Of a DNA stretch of 64,000 bases, positions 44,902 through 53,685 are shown piece after piece; the first letter of the stretch is position 1; each line of letters begins with the position of its first letter. The notes below the pieces were generated by a model. That model had not been told where the DNA came from. It saw only the letters and a list, made by a program, of their open reading frames with translations, and ran no database searches. A program made the position numbers and the translations under genes. Origin of the DNA: Bacteroidota bacterium (lineage in GTDB: Bacteria > Bacteroidota > Bacteroidia > Bacteroidales > Cfx3-03); assembly GCA_013390605.1 (NCBI GenBank), contig JACAUB010000001.1, positions 3,892,575 through 3,956,574 on the forward strand. Direction: 5' to 3'.

Positions 44902-45495
44902 TTATTTACCTAAACCAATCTGATTCATATATGTTTGGTTATCCCAAAACAGGTGTTCTTCAACCATTATACCATTTTCCCATATACCAACGGTACACAT
45001 AGGCATTTTGAAAGCTTTGCCGGTAGGTTGAATAAATTTACCATTCCCAATTGGCATAGGTTTAGTAAATGTACCTTCAAAAACACCTGTAACAGCAGTA
45101 TATTTCCCTGAACCAAAGCGAATGGGGTGTTGTTTAATTCTTGTGTCGGGTGCATATACAAACATCTTCTTCAAATCTGCAATATGTACATCAAGACCTT
45201 GCGACATATGTCCGTCAGGCCAGTAAACCTTAATGTCTTTTGAATGACTTTCGTGCAATCTTACCCATTGCTGATTTGAAAAAACGGTGAAGTCAAGCGT
45301 GTCAAAAGTGATGAGATTTTTGGCAACCATTTCATTATCAGCTGTCAATTGTTTTATTTGATTTCTGAGCGAATCGATTTCTGTTTTGCTCACAGTGCCA
45401 TTTGTACTTCTGTTTGTACAACTTGTGATACCGACTACTGCTACAACCATAACCAGTACTACAAATCCTTTGATATTAACTGATGTTGTTTTCAT
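44902..45495 (-). CDS. Lipoprotein with SnoaL-like/ester-cyclase domain
   Basis: 197 residues. Signal sequence with a lipobox VGITSC (Cys26) predicts a lipoprotein. A short coiled coil (TEIDSLRNQIKQLTADNEMVAKN) precedes an NTF2-like SnoaL/ester-cyclase fold (about 65-195) with VFEGTFTKPMP and GIWENGIMVEEHLFWDN. The fold hosts polyketide cyclases, isomerases and simple ligand-binding proteins; the catalytic role here cannot be told. It is first in the operon ahead of the FMN reductase and dioxygenase, 108 bases from the AraC gene. Confidence 0.75.
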   Translation of the reverse strand: MKTTSVNIKGFVVLVMVVAVVGITSCTNRSTNGTVSKTEIDSLRNQIKQLTADNEMVAKNLITFDTLDFTVFSNQQWVRLHESHSKDIKVYWPDGHMSQGLDVHIADLKKMFVYAPDTRIKQHPIRFGSGKYTAVTGVFEGTFTKPMPIGNGKFIQPTGKAFKMPMCTVGIWENGIMVEEHLFWDNQTYMNQIGLGK

Positions 45496-45602
45496 GTTCT
45501 TTGATCGTTTAATTTTAATTTATACTTAATTTAAATCATGACACAAAGATCAACACAACTGCATGTTATAGGGTAACAATAATCGGAAAAAGTGTAGTGA
45601 AT

Positions 45603-46433
45603 TCAGGAAAGAAATTTGCTAATCTGTTCGCGGAATTCAGAAGGTGTTTGGCCTGTTTTCTTCTTAAATACACTTGTAAAATAGGCTTTTTCATTATAGC
45701 CCAATTCAAAACCAATCTCTGATATTGGTTTGTCGGTAGTAATCAACAAGTTTTTTGCTTCGATTAGTTTGCGTGTTTCAATTATCTCAGAAACACTTTT
45801 CTGTAAAACATTCTGACAAATAAAGTTCAGATTTCTAACCGACATAAAAAGTTTCTTAGCATAAAAATCTACACCTTCGGGTCTATGAAAATTCTCTTCC
45901 AGAATTATCAAAAAGTTTTTAAATGTAGTATTTTGAGTTTTGGGTATATCCTGATTTCTATCTGCATTCTTTTCTCTCTCCCCCTCAATCATTGTGAATA
46001 GCGTAATCAGAAGATCGTGTACAACTGCCAGTTTTGGTTTACTTTGTTGCATTTCACCATACATCATTTCGCACAATGTATCCATTCGGGCAAAACAAGA
46101 ATCCTCATTAATCATAATATTTGCCTGATCATGATAATATGAATATAGTCTATAGGCCGTTTCAGGAATAAAATCAGTCCGAAAACGCATTACCCAAATA
46201 GTAAATTTTCCTTCTGCAATGATTGGTTTAACCCGATGAATTTTACTTTTTGTAACAAAACTCACATACGGAGAGTTTAATATCGCTGATTTGAAATCAA
46301 TAAAATGCTCTAACCTTCCCTCCATACCTACAATTAATTCTTCATAATCGTGAATGTGGGGTTCTTCAGGAGATGCCAATATTTTTATAGCATCATCAAC
46401 ATTCAGTTTATAAATTAGAAATGGTTCGTTCAT
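45603..46433 (-). CDS. AraC-family transcriptional regulator
   Basis: 276 residues. A cupin-type N-terminal sensor (about 1-150, starting MNEPFLIYKLNVDDAIKIL with a HIHDYEELIVG metal-like His pair) is followed by an AraC C-terminal DNA-binding domain (about 165-272) with FYAKKLFMSVRNLNFICQNV and ISEIGFELGYNEKAYFTSVFKKKTGQTP. It is transcribed with or just before the SnoaL-like gene and is the likely regulator of the dioxygenase-like group. The upstream 166 bases contain TAAATTTG at 46479-46486, which points toward the plus-strand gene. Confidence 0.88.
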   Translation of the reverse strand: MNEPFLIYKLNVDDAIKILASPEEPHIHDYEELIVGMEGRLEHFIDFKSAILNSPYVSFVTKSKIHRVKPIIAEGKFTIWVMRFRTDFIPETAYRLYSYYHDQANIMINEDSCFARMDTLCEMMYGEMQQSKPKLAVVHDLLITLFTMIEGEREKNADRNQDIPKTQNTTFKNFLIILEENFHRPEGVDFYAKKLFMSVRNLNFICQNVLQKSVSEIIETRKLIEAKNLLITTDKPISEIGFELGYNEKAYFTSVFKKKTGQTPSEFREQISKFLS

Positions 46434-46600
46434 AGGATACTAAGGTAATAAAAAATTGACTTCATCTGAATAATACACTAAATTTGTTGAGCTAGAAATC
46501 CTGTATTCATAAAATAAGATTCAGTTTAATAAAAATTCAGTTAAATACATAATATCACAATTCATTGAGTCATCAATAAAAAAAATAAAGCACTGAAAGT

Positions 46601-47431
46601 ATGAATACAAAACTTATTCTAAAATCTGTATTAACAGCAGTTATCTGGATTTTGTTAGATTTGTTATACTCACTAATTGCAGGTTCGACAATAAATATAA
46701 CACATTATGGCTGGGGATTATTACCAAATATATTGGTTTTGACTACACTTGGCTATTATATTACCCATTCAACGTTAAATGGAATGAAGCTTTCTCTGGC
46801 TTCATTTGCCATTTTATATGGAATTGGATACTTTAATATTCTAAATGAAGCGCTGATCTTTAATGTGACAAACAGAAATGAAACGATTAATATCTTATTA
46901 AAAGGTTTTTTTATTGTATTAATAGTTATCCCATTATTTATTTACTTACTAAATAATCGTGTTTCAGAAACTATTAATTTAAAATTCAAAAGTAGATCTA
47001 TTTTTAGCTGGATCTGGAGAATCATACTTTGCGATATTCTATATCTGATCTTCTATATTACAGCTGGAATGATATTACAAAAAGTATATCCTGAATTCAT
47101 GACATTTTATAAAGATAAAGTACCCCCATTTTCTTTGATTATAAACACTCAATTTTTCAGAGGATTTATTTTTATTGGTATTGCATTATTAATTCTCAGA
47201 ACAATGAATTCATCATTGACTAAAAAAGCTGTTCTCATTGGCCTTACATTTTCAATATTCGGAGGTATCGCTCCCTTAATCCAACCCAACGAATATATGC
47301 CTGGTTATGTTAGAATCGGCCACTTATTTGAAGTGGGAATTTCTAATTTTTTATATGGACTTGTGCTTGGATACTTACTGGGGCAGAAAACTATAAATGA
47401 AAAGATTGCCACTGAAAACACTAATGAATAA
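46601..47431 (+). CDS. Multi-pass membrane protein of unknown function
   Basis: 276 residues, ATG start, about eight hydrophobic segments and little soluble sequence. No motif is recognised. A central loop carrying SETINLKFKSRSIF is the longest charged section. It lies divergent from the AraC regulator, so might be controlled by it, and convergent with the GH130 gene across a strong inverted repeat. It is rich in Ile, Leu and Asn, typical of AT-rich Bacteroidota membrane proteins. Confidence 0.65.
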   Translation: MNTKLILKSVLTAVIWILLDLLYSLIAGSTINITHYGWGLLPNILVLTTLGYYITHSTLNGMKLSLASFAILYGIGYFNILNEALIFNVTNRNETINILLKGFFIVLIVIPLFIYLLNNRVSETINLKFKSRSIFSWIWRIILCDILYLIFYITAGMILQKVYPEFMTFYKDKVPPFSLIINTQFFRGFIFIGIALLILRTMNSSLTKKAVLIGLTFSIFGGIAPLIQPNEYMPGYVRIGHLFEVGISNFLYGLVLGYLLGQKTINEKIATENTNE

Positions 47432-47502
47432 TAAGCAGCAATTTGAATTAATTGAAAAAGTTGAAAAGAAAGTTCGTTTTATCACTCCAACCATTGTCGT
47501 CT

Positions 47503-47574
47503 TTTCAAACTAAGTGAGAAATCTGTTTTTGAAATATTAACAACATTTAAACAGATTTCTCACTTAGTTTGAAA
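47503..47574. terminator. Perfect 26-bp inverted repeat between convergent genes
   Basis: Arms 47503-47528 and 47549-47574 are exact reverse complements, around a 20-base loop. Placement between a plus gene ending 47431 and a minus gene ending 47597 fits a bidirectional terminator, although no T-run follows. Confidence 0.7.
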
Positions 47575-47596
47575 TGGAGAAGCATTATATAATCAA

Positions 47597-48694
47597 TTAA
47601 TTATTTTCAGCCACAGCTAGTCCTACAAAAGAATCTGCTGTACCATAATATAAGAACCATTTTTTATGAAAAAACACCAATCCTTCTGAAAAAGTGGTTC
47701 CGGCAGCATATTGTCCGGTCATTTCATGCGGCAAGGTTGGCTTAAGTATATAATCATCTGTTCTTTGAATAATCTTCTCAGGATTGTTCAAATCGAACAA
47801 CACCGCTCCAACTGAATAGGTACCTTTGGGTAGGTTACTTACTGCATTTTCATTCGTAGCATTCTTTCCGTTGTAAAGCAGCAAAATCCCCTTATCGGTC
47901 ATCAAAGCTGGCGGACCACATTCTGTCAGATCGCTATCAAACTTACCGGGACGAGTTGTCATTATTTTTTTCAATTCTCCCTTTTCATCTAATAGTGGAT
48001 ACCAGTCCCAAAGATTTGTCGACCATGCAAGGTTTACAAATTGCTCACCCCAATACATCCAATACTTACCTTTTATTTTTGTAACGATAGGTCTGTTGTT
48101 TACCATTTTAGTGACAATTGAAGCCGACTTAGTAGCCATGTTTAAGAACTTACCATTATATGCCATCGTAAAAGCCGGACCTTTTTTCTGCCAATGAAAC
48201 AGATCTTTAGATATAGCGATAGAAAGACGAGGTATCTTGTAATTCCAGCTTGTATATGCTATCACATATAACCCCTCTGCTGATTCTACGACACGAGGGT
48301 CTTCGCATCCCCCCGGATAATCATATTTTGTAAAGTTATCATTATCGGGAAATAAAACAGGGCTCTTGAAATTCTTAAAATGAATACCATCATCGCTTAC
48401 AGCCAATCCTATACGAGAGGTTCGCCCTCCCAATATTGCTTTTGGATTATCTTCGCACCGTGTAAAAAGATATACCTTCCCATCTTTAACAATGGCTGCA
48501 GGATTAAAAACATCGGCCTTCTGCCAACGTACGGAATCTTTTTTCACCGGACAAAAGAATATTAATGATGAGTCGGCTTTTACTATTGGATTTTCTTTTG
48601 TTTTTTTAAAAGTGCCTAATCCCCACTCTTTCTGGGCTTGAGAAAACTGACAGGTTACTAAAATAAACAGCGCTAATAATAATCTTTTTTTCAT
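47597..48694 (-). CDS. GH130-family beta-mannoside-active enzyme with signal peptide
   Basis: 365 residues. A five-bladed propeller with FNPAA (63-67), LGGRTSRIGLAVSDDGIHF and GGCEDPRV (Glu131-Asp132-Pro-Arg) is typical of GH130. Most GH130 enzymes are cytosolic mannoside phosphorylases; the signal peptide (cleavage near FSQAQ, 17-21) puts this one outside the cytoplasm, where free phosphate is scarce. That suggests the secreted hydrolase branch (beta-1,2-mannosidases). A GH92 alpha-mannosidase about 8 kb away may share the substrate class. It starts 23 bases downstream of a -7 box. Confidence 0.82.
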   Translation of the reverse strand: MKKRLLLALFILVTCQFSQAQKEWGLGTFKKTKENPIVKADSSLIFFCPVKKDSVRWQKADVFNPAAIVKDGKVYLFTRCEDNPKAILGGRTSRIGLAVSDDGIHFKNFKSPVLFPDNDNFTKYDYPGGCEDPRVVESAEGLYVIAYTSWNYKIPRLSIAISKDLFHWQKKGPAFTMAYNGKFLNMATKSASIVTKMVNNRPIVTKIKGKYWMYWGEQFVNLAWSTNLWDWYPLLDEKGELKKIMTTRPGKFDSDLTECGPPALMTDKGILLLYNGKNATNENAVSNLPKGTYSVGAVLFDLNNPEKIIQRTDDYILKPTLPHEMTGQYAAGTTFSEGLVFFHKKWFLYYGTADSFVGLAVAENN

Positions 48695-48716
48695 TTACGA
48701 GTAATTAGAAGAGTTA

Positions 48717-48724
48717 CAAATATA
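48717..48724 (-). promoter_or_regulatory. -7 promoter element for the GH130 gene
   Basis: Minus strand TATATTTG, 23 bases upstream of the ATG at 48694; the predicted leader is under 20 bases. Confidence 0.45.
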
Positions 48725-49085
48725 GTAAAAAGAGAAGGCATACTTTCGGATAAATTCTACTCAATGAAAACCAGACCTATTCTTCCTCAATCAATGTCTA
48801 AAGTAGATGGTATATTTTTCATCCATTTTTCAAATCATCCTTTTTATCTACAATTTTGATTCTAATCAATGCCTAATGTAGCATTAGAAGTTGAATAGGA
48901 TTAGATTAGAATATGATTAGGGTCAGATTAGGATTACCGCATCTGCATCGATTCATTACCAGACATTTATAGGATATGTTTCTGGTTGTGGTATAATGGA
49001 AATAAATGATAAGTTATAACGCTACAAAATGAACTTCTTGATTTATTATCACAAAGATAAAGCAAATCTACATTTTGATCAATGT
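48725..49085. other. 361-base intergenic region with GATTAG and TCAATG repeats
   Basis: No gene is seen. Five copies of GATTAG or ATTAGG-like hexamers crowd into 48899-48937. TCAATGTCTA/TCAATGCCTA occurs at 48791, 48866 and 49079. An ACAATGTCTA copy precedes the SusC gene at 61487. These may be regulatory or simply low-complexity. Confidence 0.35.
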
Positions 49086-50849
49086 CTATTTTTGAATATG
49101 TTTTTTAATCAACTGGTTCAATAAGAATCTATTGATCGGTTTTGAAATATAATCAGTACACCCTGCCGCTATTGCCTTTTCCTTATCATCTGAAAGTCCA
49201 AAAGCTGTCTGGGCAATAATGACTACTTCTTTGTTGAATTGCCGAATTCTTCTAGTGGCTTCATATCCATCCATCTCCGGCATTCTAATATCCATCAGTA
49301 TCAAATCAATGTCCGGATGATTTTGAAAAGTCGCGATTGCTTCTATTCCGGTACTCGCATGAAAAACTTTATTCGAAACCTTGTCAAATATTTTATTCAA
49401 AAGCATTGTTGATATTTCTTCATCTTCAACAATTAAAATTTTCAAATTCGCAATTATATTATCATCTATTTTTTCTGAGGCAATTTGTTGGTTTTCTTTA
49501 GTCTCTTCAGGTTTGCAGTTATATGGAAGCATAAAATAAAAAGTTGAGCCTACTCCCTGTTCACTTTCAACCCAAATCTTACCACCTAACATTTCTACAT
49601 AAGCCTTCGCTATCGTTAATCCCAATCCGGCCCCCTCAGACGCTCTTTTATCAGTAATATCGACTTGTACAAACCGATCGAAAATAGCTTTTTGCTTATC
49701 GGATGATATACCAATACCGGTATCTTTTACAAAAAACTCAATATATTGGTTCCTTAATTGATAACCCATTCCAATAGTACCATTGTTACTATATTTTATA
49801 GCATTTTTAACGAGGTTGGTTAAAATAGCATAGATCTTTTCGCGGTCTGTTTTAATGACCGCCTGGTTTGTCGGCAGATTTTTTTGACAGAAGAGTTGCA
49901 TTCCTTTTTTTTCAACTTCAGGCTTGAAAAAGGTATAAACATATTCGATTTGTTCATTTATATTCGAATCGGAAATAGATATTTCCATTTGCCCTGATTC
50001 TATTTTTGAGATACTTATGATATCATTTAAGATATTAAGCATCCGGGCACCGCTTTTTTCAATGATGTTAATATACGCTTGCTGTTGTTCACCTGAAAGA
50101 TCAGGTTGTTTCAATAGATCGGCAAAGCCAAGAATACCATTCATGGGCGTTCTGATTTCATGGCTCATATTAGCCAGAAAAGCTGATTTTAGATGATCGC
50201 TTTGCTCAGCATGTTCTTTAGCAATAATTAACTCGGTTACATGGTTTTCTTTCTCTTCGTTTCGAAAAATGAGTTCATTATTGGCAATGCGCAATTCTTC
50301 AGCCATTTTAGAATCAGTAATGTCAGCCACCGTAACAAAACATTGTTCTCCATTTTCATTAATGATACCCGTAATATGAGCTGACATTGGCTTCTTACCT
50401 AAAGGCAACAAATACACTTCGCACGTTTCTTTAACGTTGCTTCTAAAAACACGCTCAAGAAAAAGATTAAAAATTGATTTTGTATCATCTGAAACAAAAA
50501 AACCGAACTGACCACCTCTTAATCGTAAACGACTCTTGTTAAACATTAATGCCCCACAAAGATTTAATTCAATAATTTTACCTTCTTTCGAAAGTGTAAA
50601 ATAGCCGGAAGGTGCAAAATCATATAATTCAGTATATTTCCGGGCTGCTTCTGCTGATTGCTTTTTTTCTGACATAAGCTCTTCGTTAATCAGCTCCAAT
50701 TCAATCTGATGTACAGAAAATTCATGAATGAGTTTCATTGTTTCAGCTTCAGAAATAGGCGAACTGATTTCTGATTTTTTCTTTTCCAGAATTATTTCCG
50801 CTTTTTGGCGAAGAAATTTAGCATTGATTTTCTTGTCAGAATTATTCAT
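49086..50849 (-). CDS. PAS-containing hybrid histidine kinase/response regulator
   Basis: 587 residues from the ATG at 50849 (an upstream GTG at 50858 is possible). Order: helical start, PAS domain (about 70-185), HisKA with phospho-acceptor His230 in MSHEIRTPMNG, HATPase with the DTGIGIS and GAGLGLTI boxes, then a receiver (about 460-587) with Asp520 in LILMDIRMPEMDG. It has no membrane segment, so is cytosolic. The start is 55 bases after the CheB-CheR-PAS gene stop, and the two are likely co-transcribed. The signal and the output are unknown; no DNA-binding output domain is attached. Confidence 0.92.
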   Translation of the reverse strand: MNNSDKKINAKFLRQKAEIILEKKKSEISSPISEAETMKLIHEFSVHQIELELINEELMSEKKQSAEAARKYTELYDFAPSGYFTLSKEGKIIELNLCGALMFNKSRLRLRGGQFGFFVSDDTKSIFNLFLERVFRSNVKETCEVYLLPLGKKPMSAHITGIINENGEQCFVTVADITDSKMAEELRIANNELIFRNEEKENHVTELIIAKEHAEQSDHLKSAFLANMSHEIRTPMNGILGFADLLKQPDLSGEQQQAYINIIEKSGARMLNILNDIISISKIESGQMEISISDSNINEQIEYVYTFFKPEVEKKGMQLFCQKNLPTNQAVIKTDREKIYAILTNLVKNAIKYSNNGTIGMGYQLRNQYIEFFVKDTGIGISSDKQKAIFDRFVQVDITDKRASEGAGLGLTIAKAYVEMLGGKIWVESEQGVGSTFYFMLPYNCKPEETKENQQIASEKIDDNIIANLKILIVEDEEISTMLLNKIFDKVSNKVFHASTGIEAIATFQNHPDIDLILMDIRMPEMDGYEATRRIRQFNKEVVIIAQTAFGLSDDKEKAIAAGCTDYISKPINRFLLNQLIKKHIQK

Positions 50850-50903
50850 GACAATCACTTTTAAATTAAAAATAGTCTAACGCTTATTTTTATTATTTTA
50901 AAA

Positions 50904-53510
50904 CTATTTCACTAGGTTATGTTTTTTGAGAATTTCAATTGTTGAATTTAGCTCAGTCTCTAAATTTTTAGGTTTAGTAATATCATTAAATGTAATTACT
51001 AAACCATCAATCCGGTCATCAAGTGTACGATAAGGCATAATCCGAATATTAAACCATCTTTTATCATTAGTTTCGATGGCGGTTTCGATAGTTATGAGTG
51101 TTTTGATTACCTGAAGTGCATGACTTTCTATTTCAGGATATTGTAAATCGGAAACCAACTCAGTAAATGGTCGACCAATATCAACCCCCCGAAGTTTAAA
51201 TATTTTACTTACATGATCAGTAAATCTTCGAATATTCAGATCTTTATCAAGAAATAGTGTAGCAATCTCTGTACTATTTAGCAGGTTCTTCATATCATCG
51301 TTTGACCTGACAAAATCACTTACTTTACTCTGCAATTCAGCATTAACAGTTTGCAACTCTTCGTTCATACTCTGCATCTCTTCCTTCGAGGTAGTTAGTT
51401 CTTCATTGGTTGATTGCAACTCCTCGTTGGTCGATTGCAGCTCTTCATTGGTCGATTTCAGCTCTTCCTGTGATGTTTGCATCTCTTCGCGGATGCTTTG
51501 AATCTCTTCGTGACTTCGATTCAGTTCAATCTCCAACTCCTTCTGCCGTCCGATTGAACTTTTCTTACCCGATTTCTGACTTGTTACGTCATGTTCAATA
51601 ATAGCCGGTACATCATTAAATACAACCATAAACATACCTTTTATCGCCTCTGGGCTTTCAATGCGTTGTACGGTAAGATCTACAAATTGAGTTCCACCAT
51701 TTGTCCCTATCTTAATATTACGTATAACTACTGCATCAAAACTTTGCGAAGCTTTACGAAAAGCACCCGGAAGTTCATGACTTAGGCCTTCACGTGCCAT
51801 TGCATAAATATTCCAGTTTGCTTTGCCTGCTACCGGTTCAAGGTATTTACCGGTACGTCCGGTAATGTAAATAATATCTCCTTTTTCGTTTACCAGTACG
51901 CTTGCAGGAGCAAAACGCTGAAGTAGAATCTGATCTGCAAGAGTCTGTATGTTTTCTACTATTTTGGGAGCTGATTTTTTTTCGGGTATCATTGTTTTAT
52001 GTTGAAAAAAGGAACTTGGAAAATCAAGAAGTTCAGAAGATTGAAGTGTTGTAGAACGTTTGTAAATTTTTAATTTAGCATCAATATCACTAAACCCCTC
52101 GTTATAAGTCCCCAGGGTTTCGGCAGTCCCAAGCAACATAATTCCACCGAGATTAAGGCTGTAACTAAATAATCCCATTAACTTTTTCTGTAATTCAGGC
52201 TCCATATATATCAGCATATTACGGCACGATAAGATATCAAGTCTTGTAAAAGGGGGATCTTTAATTACATTGTGAGGTGCAAATACGACCATTTCGCGTA
52301 TGGAATTATTCACACGGTAGCCATTAGTTTCCGCAGTAAAAAAGCGACTTAGGCGTTCAGGTGATACATCTTCGGCAATTTTTTTAGAGAAAACACCTTT
52401 TCGAGCTTTATCAATGGCATCATGATCTAGATCGGTGGCAAAGATCAATAATGTTAGCTTCTTGTGATTTTCAATTTTCTCAAATGCTTCTTTAAAAACG
52501 ATGGCTAATGAATAGGCCTCTTCGCCCGTTGAGCAAGCCGTAACCCATGCCCGCAAAACATATCCATCGGGCAATTCTCTTAATAGGTCAGGAAGAACTG
52601 TTTCTTTCAACTTCTCCCAAACCCCAGTATCACGAAAAAAGTTAGTAACGCCTATTAACAACTCTTTAAACAGTATCTCGACTTCTTTAGGATTTTCCTG
52701 CAAAAAACGGACATAGCTCTGTATACTTTCTATATGATGAACACTCTTACGCCTATCTATGCGACGAAACAGGGTGTTTTTTTTATATAAAGAAAAGTCG
52801 TGACCCGAATTTTCGCGGAGTAAAATAATTATTTTATCGATACTGCTTGTATCCTTGCCCTCTATATCGAAATAATTGTTTGCTTTTGGAGTAATTTTGA
52901 GGAAAGCAATCAACTTGACGGGTAACTCATCAGCCGGTGCGACAATATCAGCAGTCACGGCATCTATTGCACTACGAGGCATACTATCAAACTTGGCAGA
53001 GGAAGGTTCTTGCACTAGCGCTATTCCTGATTTGTCTTTTATCGCTTTTAATCCAATGCTTCCATCAGAACCCATTCCTGAAAGAATGATGCCAATACTT
53101 TTTGCCCTTCTATCATCGGCTAACGAACGAAAAAAAACATCAATGGGTAAACGAAGACCACGTATTTCATAAGGATCGAATAAATGCAACGCGCCATTTA
53201 GTATTGACATGCTTTTGTTGGGTGGTATCACATATACAAAGTTTGCCCTGACCTTTAGACCATCACTTGCTTGTAATACTTTCATTGGGGTAATTCGTTG
53301 CAATAGTTCGGGCATAATACCGACATGGGTAGGATCGAGATGTTGAATCACGACAAAAGCCATCCCATTGCCTTCAGGCATATTTTTAAAAAACTGCTCC
53401 AATGCTTCAAGCCCACCTGCAGAAGCACCAATACCAACGATTGGAAATTGATTTACATCGGCTTGTGAGGATGTATTTTCTTTTTCGGGCTTCTTTGATT
53501 TTGCATTCAT
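50904..53510 (-). CDS. CheB-CheR-PAS fusion protein
   Basis: 868 residues. CheB methylesterase (about 22-205): Ser30 in GIGASAGG, His57 in IQHLDP, Asp149 in GMGSDGS, the complete triad. CheR methyltransferase (about 225-480) with WVTACSTGEEAYSLA. A PAS domain (about 540-645) comes before a long coiled coil (about 650-735) of heptad-like EELQSTN repeats that show as a DNA tandem repeat (51360-51480), then a last PAS (about 740-850). The set of methylesterase and methyltransferase in one chain is a known but rarely studied design. It is not accompanied by flagellar or chemoreceptor genes, so its target protein is unknown. It probably works with the adjacent hybrid kinase. Confidence 0.93.
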   Translation of the reverse strand: MNAKSKKPEKENTSSQADVNQFPIVGIGASAGGLEALEQFFKNMPEGNGMAFVVIQHLDPTHVGIMPELLQRITPMKVLQASDGLKVRANFVYVIPPNKSMSILNGALHLFDPYEIRGLRLPIDVFFRSLADDRRAKSIGIILSGMGSDGSIGLKAIKDKSGIALVQEPSSAKFDSMPRSAIDAVTADIVAPADELPVKLIAFLKITPKANNYFDIEGKDTSSIDKIIILLRENSGHDFSLYKKNTLFRRIDRRKSVHHIESIQSYVRFLQENPKEVEILFKELLIGVTNFFRDTGVWEKLKETVLPDLLRELPDGYVLRAWVTACSTGEEAYSLAIVFKEAFEKIENHKKLTLLIFATDLDHDAIDKARKGVFSKKIAEDVSPERLSRFFTAETNGYRVNNSIREMVVFAPHNVIKDPPFTRLDILSCRNMLIYMEPELQKKLMGLFSYSLNLGGIMLLGTAETLGTYNEGFSDIDAKLKIYKRSTTLQSSELLDFPSSFFQHKTMIPEKKSAPKIVENIQTLADQILLQRFAPASVLVNEKGDIIYITGRTGKYLEPVAGKANWNIYAMAREGLSHELPGAFRKASQSFDAVVIRNIKIGTNGGTQFVDLTVQRIESPEAIKGMFMVVFNDVPAIIEHDVTSQKSGKKSSIGRQKELEIELNRSHEEIQSIREEMQTSQEELKSTNEELQSTNEELQSTNEELTTSKEEMQSMNEELQTVNAELQSKVSDFVRSNDDMKNLLNSTEIATLFLDKDLNIRRFTDHVSKIFKLRGVDIGRPFTELVSDLQYPEIESHALQVIKTLITIETAIETNDKRWFNIRIMPYRTLDDRIDGLVITFNDITKPKNLETELNSTIEILKKHNLVK

Positions 53511-53685
53511 GAATATGAATTAAATAATCTTAGTATAAAATCAAATAGTTTATACGTAAAGATACGTATAAAAGAAGTGCTTTCAAATTCAAAGATTTAA
53601 AATAATATTTAAGGTGTAAAATCAAATATAAAACAAGTGAAATTAGATAAGAAAACGTGAGTAGAAACAGATTACAAATACGCTA

